Assembly: GCF_014201655.1 (NCBI RefSeq)
Contig: NZ_JACHEX010000007.1
Span: 1-48,201 of the forward strand
From: Thermosipho japonicus
GTDB taxonomy: Bacteria; Thermotogota; Thermotogae; Thermotogales; Fervidobacteriaceae
Direction of reading: 5' to 3'
Length of the DNA stretch: 48,201 nucleotides
The translations under genes were made by a program, and so were the position numbers. Below, one piece after another: positions 45,310 through 48,201 of this stretch (position 1 is its first letter; the number at the start of each line of letters is the position of its first letter). A model generated the notes under the pieces. The model saw only the letters and a program-made list of their open reading frames with translations, was not told the origin of the DNA and searched no databases.

Positions 45310-46604
45310 TTTATCAGCCCCCATGGAAGCTTTATTCCAACGGGGCAAACATCACTACAAACTCCGCAATTTGTACATTTTGTTCTTTCAAACTTTACTG
45401 TGTCATTTTCTATGTATAAAGCATTACAGTATCCTGTACACAAACCGCAATTTACACATTCGTTTTTTATGAGTTTTTCTTGCTTATTACTTTTTGTGTT
45501 TAATTTTTTGTAATCAGATTTTGATGGAAGATAAGCAACTGGTTTTGTAAGGAAAAATTCTCTATTTGTAATTTGTCTTTTTAATTCATTTGCTATTTTT
45601 CTTGATACATTCATACTGGTAATAGGAGCAGTTTTTACGTATTTACCATTTAACTTGATTTTATTACTTTTTAATTCTTGATAAGTTACCTCTCTTATTA
45701 TAGGTTTATCATGTTTTGAGTAGTCTCTTACTGTGGTTACAAGGTCTGAGTTTGAGCGAGTTACATAGTAAGCCATCTCTTCGTCCAGTATAGGAATTGG
45801 AATACCGATTCCTATAAATATAGTAACTCCATATCCTTTAAACTTTGCTGCTCTAATATATTCTCTTGACATTTCTTTTGCATTTCCAATAACTGCTAGA
45901 GTTCTAGAGGGGTTTTTGGGGATGTCTTCTGTACTTGGATTATACTGTGTTCCTTGCCAGACAATGTATCCCTGAGTTCCTCCAAAGAATATTCTAGTGC
46001 CTATTCCTATAGTTTTTAACTTTGGATCTTTTAAAAGTGGACTTAATTCTCCTGAAGTAGCATAAGTAACATTTGAATAATTTGGAAGTAATTTTCCCAT
46101 ATATGTATAAATAGTTTTATTAGAACCATTTGTTGCAGCTGAATAATTTTGATATACATTTCGTGGATTAAAAAAATAGAATTCATTTATGAGCTCTTTA
46201 TTTATGTAACCTTCAATTTTTTTCCTAGGATAACAGTCTGTTCCTTTTGCGTTGGCAGATAAAAATACATCCTGACCAGAAATAAGTTTTTCAATAACGT
46301 AGGAACCACCAATTCCATCTTCCTGAGTTGCTCCCAAAAATCCATCAACAGCGGCAAGACCTCCATGAACAGTGACTCCATCTAACTTTATTTCTTCCAT
46401 TCTCATAGGTGGTGTTGTGTGGCCAAAATTGAAGAAAACACCAGATGAACACATTGGTGAAAAGGTTCCAGTGGTTACTACGTCAACGTTTTCGTATACG
46501 TACTTTACCCCCTTTTCTTTAGAAAGGTTTACAGCTTCTTCTGCTGTTAAAACCACCACTTTTCCTTTTTTTATTTTTTCGTTGATTTCTTCAAAAGTTC
46601 TCAT
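45306..46604 (-). CDS. COG1900 (DUF39) L-aspartate semialdehyde sulfurtransferase-like protein fused to a 2x[4Fe-4S] ferredoxin domain
   Basis: Residues 1 to about 360 are the DUF39 domain, whose methanogen relative (MA1821) takes part in converting aspartate semialdehyde and a sulfide-derived sulfur to homocysteine. Two conserved cysteines stand out, Cys52 in FSPMCSSG and Cys124 in KGTDCYPRK. GRGGT-like text FFGGTQGYIVWQGTQYNP is typical. Residues about 378-425 carry CVNCGLCTGYCN and CTNCGVCSDVCPVG, eight cysteines for two [4Fe-4S] clusters. In methanogens the ferredoxin is a separate protein with a NIL domain (MA1822); no NIL domain is present here. ATGA overlap with the aspartokinase gene. 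Confidence 0.88.
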   Translation of the reverse strand: MRTFEEINEKIKKGKVVVLTAEEAVNLSKEKGVKYVYENVDVVTTGTFSPMCSSGVFFNFGHTTPPMRMEEIKLDGVTVHGGLAAVDGFLGATQEDGIGGSYVIEKLISGQDVFLSANAKGTDCYPRKKIEGYINKELINEFYFFNPRNVYQNYSAATNGSNKTIYTYMGKLLPNYSNVTYATSGELSPLLKDPKLKTIGIGTRIFFGGTQGYIVWQGTQYNPSTEDIPKNPSRTLAVIGNAKEMSREYIRAAKFKGYGVTIFIGIGIPIPILDEEMAYYVTRSNSDLVTTVRDYSKHDKPIIREVTYQELKSNKIKLNGKYVKTAPITSMNVSRKIANELKRQITNREFFLTKPVAYLPSKSDYKKLNTKSNKQEKLIKNECVNCGLCTGYCNALYIENDTVKFERTKCTNCGVCSDVCPVGIKLPWGLIN

Positions 46605-47752
46605 ATAACCCCCTCCCTTGCAAATAGGATATTGTGTATAACATTTAGAATGTTTTTAAGGTTTTTATTTTCTACCAGAAGAATTAAAAAATTTTTCCCG
46701 TCTTTGAGTAACCAAAAGTTAAAATTGTGAAAATAGAGACTATTTAAGATAAGAAGTTTTTTTCCAATGTCTAAATCTCCTCCTACTAGTATAAGTGACA
46801 AGTTTTCTTTTATACTTATTGATGAGAAGTTATCTTTTATACTTTCAAACTTATCTTTTTCTATTATTACGTTTGCGTTGTTTTGAAATATGTCCATGTA
46901 CTTAGCATTTTTGGGTATTTTTTTCAACTTTCCATTTACAAATAAGAGATCTTCTAAAAAACTGATTGATAAAACTCCAACATTAGTTTCATTTCCTATG
47001 ATAGTGGACCCACTTTTGTCTATTCCCTTTATTATTATTGGGATATTTTTAGATTTTGCAGGAGCAATTGCCTTATATTGGATGATCTTTGCTCCAAAAT
47101 ATGCAAGAAGCTCTGCTATTTCATATGAAATTTTTGTAATTGGGAAAGGATTTTTAACAAGTTTAGGATCACAAGTGAATAGTTGACTTACATCTTTATA
47201 TAGAGTTACATTTTCGGCGTCTAATATATTTGCCAAAGTTGTTGCTGTATAGTCACTTCCACCTCGTCCAAGAGTTTTTATTTTTCCATTGTGTATAGCA
47301 TAAAAACCTGGGACAATGTAAATCTTTTTCTCTTTAAAATATGATTTTATACTCCTTTTGAGTTCTAATTTTTTACCATTTTTTGTTAGATTTAGTTCTA
47401 TTTCTTCTGGAAGTTTTTCTTCGACGTTGAAACCTTTCTTTTCTAAAAATAATTTAAGTGCTAGGGAATTACATCTTTCACCGTGAGAGATTATTTTTTC
47501 ATAGTCTGTTTCATTCAAAATTTCATACACTCTTTCTTTTAACTCTTCTGATTCAAAGCCAGTTAAACTGGAAAGCCTTTGATAAATATTTTCAAGGAGT
47601 TCTTTGTTAATTTGGTTATTTAAAAGTAAATCTGTGACCCCATATGGTGCTGAGACAACTATTACTAGGTTGTCTTGATCAAGTAATGGTAGTACTTTAA
47701 AAAAAGAATCTTTATCTTTAAATATGGAACCACCAAGTTTAATAACTTTCAA
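46601..47752 (-). CDS. Aspartokinase
   Basis: Phosphorylates aspartate as the entry to aspartate semialdehyde, here the carbon skeleton for homocysteine. 383 residues. The kinase part starts VIKLGGSIFKDKDSF (usually KFGGTS), then HGERCNSLALKLFL near 127, LGRGGSDYTATTLANIL near 163 and YKDVSQLFTCDPKLV near 185. The last 110 residues form a weak, shortened ACT-type regulatory region. The start is a TTG preceded by AAGGGGGTG. Aspartate semialdehyde dehydrogenase is not in this window. Being first behind the Met-rich leader, it is likely dedicated to methionine synthesis. Confidence 0.9.
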   Translation of the reverse strand: MKVIKLGGSIFKDKDSFFKVLPLLDQDNLVIVVSAPYGVTDLLLNNQINKELLENIYQRLSSLTGFESEELKERVYEILNETDYEKIISHGERCNSLALKLFLEKKGFNVEEKLPEEIELNLTKNGKKLELKRSIKSYFKEKKIYIVPGFYAIHNGKIKTLGRGGSDYTATTLANILDAENVTLYKDVSQLFTCDPKLVKNPFPITKISYEIAELLAYFGAKIIQYKAIAPAKSKNIPIIIKGIDKSGSTIIGNETNVGVLSISFLEDLLFVNGKLKKIPKNAKYMDIFQNNANVIIEKDKFESIKDNFSSISIKENLSLILVGGDLDIGKKLLILNSLYFHNFNFWLLKDGKNFLILLVENKNLKNILNVIHNILFAREGVI

Positions 47753-47776
47753 AATAACACCCCCTTATTTAAAATA

Positions 47777-47810
47777 AAAAAGGCGGCCAGTTTTTACTGA
47801 CCGCCTTTTT
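47777..47810 (-). terminator. Attenuator terminator of the methionine operon
   Basis: On the minus strand GGCGGTCAG (47805-47797) pairs with CTGGCCGCC (47790-47782) through one G-T pair around loop TAAAAA, extended by A/T pairs and ending in TTTTT. It lies between the leader peptide and the aspartokinase gene, so transcripts stopping here never reach the operon. Its 5' arm can pair instead with an identical CTGGCCGCC at 47867-47859. Confidence 0.88.
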
Positions 47811-47852
47811 GCTATTAGTTAATTCCTACTAATTAAAAGCTATAGAGCAAAA
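47807..47852 (-). promoter_or_regulatory. Intermediate hairpin of the leader RNA
   Basis: On the minus strand TTTTGCT (47852-47846) pairs with AGCAAAA (47813-47807), with an inner stem TTAGT/ACTAA. It contains the leader peptide stop codon and adjoins the terminator stem. It may help to space or time the alternative structures. Confidence 0.5.
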
Positions 47853-47959
47853 GATAATGGCGGCCAGTTTTTCCACATGCCGCACATTATCATCATATTT
47901 ACATTTAAGAAAGATTTACTATACATTGAAGTGTGATTCTTAAAGATAATTTCTTGCAA
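47840..47959 (-). CDS. Methionine-rich leader peptide (39 codons)
   Basis: A TTG start at 47959 lies seven bases after AAAAGGGGG, the same type of start as the aspartokinase gene, and about 16 bases after the predicted transcription start. The frame runs 39 codons to TAG at 47842-47840. Codons 22-28 read Met-Met-Ile-Met-Cys-Gly-Met, a density of ATG codons very unlike ordinary protein. An internal ATG (codon 12) is another possible start. These codons overlap the 5' arm of a hairpin that controls an attenuator. The peptide itself probably has no function; ribosome stalling on its Met codons when charged Met-tRNA is scarce should prevent termination. Confidence 0.8.
   Translation of the reverse strand: MQEIIFKNHTSMYSKSFLNVNMMIMCGMWKNWPPLSFAL
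47853..47891 (-). promoter_or_regulatory. Leader hairpin that sequesters the antiterminator strand
   Basis: On the minus strand GATAATG (47891-47885) pairs with CATTATC (47859-47853) and GCGGC (47883-47879) with GCCGC (47864-47860), leaving one bulged T. The 5' arm holds Met codons 25 and 28 of the leader peptide. The 3' arm contains CTGGCCGCC, which is free to pair with the terminator's 5' arm GGCGGTCAG only when this hairpin is open. Confidence 0.8.
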
Positions 47960-47981
47960 TTTTCTTCCCCCTTTTGATGAG

Positions 47982-48009
47982 ATTTTAACAAATAATTTTT
48001 GTTTGTCAA
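47982..48009 (-). promoter_or_regulatory. Promoter of the methionine operon
   Basis: On the minus strand a perfect TTGACA (48009-48004) and TAAAAT (47987-47982) are separated by 16 bases, with a TG extension (TGTTAAAAT). Transcription should begin near 47975. Confidence 0.8.
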
Positions 48010-48029
48010 GGCAATTTTTTAAAAATATG

Positions 48030-48201
48030 TGTTATAATGAATTTGCGTTAATAGAGAGACTAATTTTAAATGTGTGTTACAGCAAGTGGTGTGTAGTTAA
48101 TTAAAATGTAACTTGACTAAGAGTTACAAACGTGGTAAATTAGAAGACGCGTTGGGCGAGGGGTCATTGAAAAATGGATAGCAGTCCTGAGGAAGAAGAG
48201 T
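48030..48201 (+). promoter_or_regulatory. Outward extended -10 promoter and unidentified transcript at the right edge
   Basis: TGTTATAAT (48030-48038) is a strong extended -10 box; the -35 region next to the divergent methionine promoter is poor. The following 160 bases hold no clear gene. A hairpin TGTAACT/AGTTACA lies near 48109-48131, and from about 48150 the DNA is unusually GC-rich for this window, which suggests a structured RNA or leader. An ATG at 48174 after GAGGGG reads MDSSPEEEE to the edge and could be the start of a protein. I cannot assign it. Confidence 0.4.

Noticed and set aside
47777-47975. S-box (SAM-I), lysine or other known riboswitch upstream of aspartokinase
   Set aside because: None of the conserved core sequences I know are present; the leader peptide and alternating stems explain the region better.
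48150-48201. Possible T-box leader start (GAGGAAGAAGAGT resembles the AGGAAGAGTA element of stem I)
   Set aside because: The motif is not exact, lies about 140 bases after the predicted transcription start instead of about 20, and the diagnostic T-box sequence would be outside the window.
1-48201. CRISPR arrays, tRNA and rRNA genes
   Set aside because: I saw no regularly spaced direct repeats, no cloverleaf with a TTCGA-type arm and no rRNA core sequences in the window.

Overview
The window is AT-rich bacterial DNA that looks like a member of the Thermotogales, most probably a Thermosipho-like species. This is inference. It rests on a Thermotoga-type GH36 alpha-galactosidase, a methionine synthase split from its reactivation domain as in Thermotoga maritima (TM0268/TM0269), frequent TTG/GTG starts behind G-rich ribosome binding sites, and a full anaerobic cobalamin cluster of the kind I recall being reported as acquired in Thermosipho. 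There is no rRNA, tRNA or CRISPR array.

Layout. 1-2870 is decayed accessory DNA: a transposase fragment running off the left edge, a broken IS3/IS150-like element and a headless ABC-exporter ATPase. 2957-6600 holds galA, glyA (minus strand) and a type IV pilin-like gene. 6720-14433 is an amino-sugar operon: a ROK regulator with a palindromic operator, a GH3 hexosaminidase, an ABC importer lacking its ATPase (one permease carries an extra extracytoplasmic domain), a SIS sugar-phosphate enzyme and NagA. 14443-31764 is one transcription unit of 22 tightly overlapping genes behind a single cobalamin riboswitch. It encodes the C5 route from glutamyl-tRNA to uroporphyrinogen III, all anaerobic corrin-ring steps to cobyrinate, CobT, a CbiMNQO cobalt importer and a PP-loop ATPase. 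31776-36199 holds a flavoprotein pseudogene, an RNase H-like gene, three paralogous secreted proteins and a divergent BTAD-type regulator. 36226-40161 (minus) holds guaA, lemA and a DUF2207 membrane protein.

40262-47975 (minus) is a methionine operon: aspartokinase, a COG1900 (DUF39) protein fused to a 2x[4Fe-4S] domain, a COG2122/UPF0280 protein, MetF, the MetH reactivation domain, cobalamin-dependent MetH and a nitroreductase. The COG1900/COG2122 pair matches the sulfide-dependent homocysteine route described in methanogens. MetH uses the cofactor built by the 14-31 kb operon.

The most striking observation is the leader of the methionine operon (47777-47987). It has a promoter, a 39-codon leader ORF whose codons 22-28 read Met-Met-Ile-Met-Cys-Gly-Met, a hairpin that overlaps those codons and sequesters the segment CTGGCCGCC, and an intrinsic terminator whose 5' arm is complementary to that same segment. 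This is the full architecture of ribosome-mediated transcription attenuation responding to methionine; I see no S-box or T-box there. Other points worth checking are a probable AUA start codon for cbiL, a possible AUU start for the RNase H gene, the permease with an embedded carbohydrate-binding-like domain, and a strong outward promoter with an unidentified transcript at the right edge.
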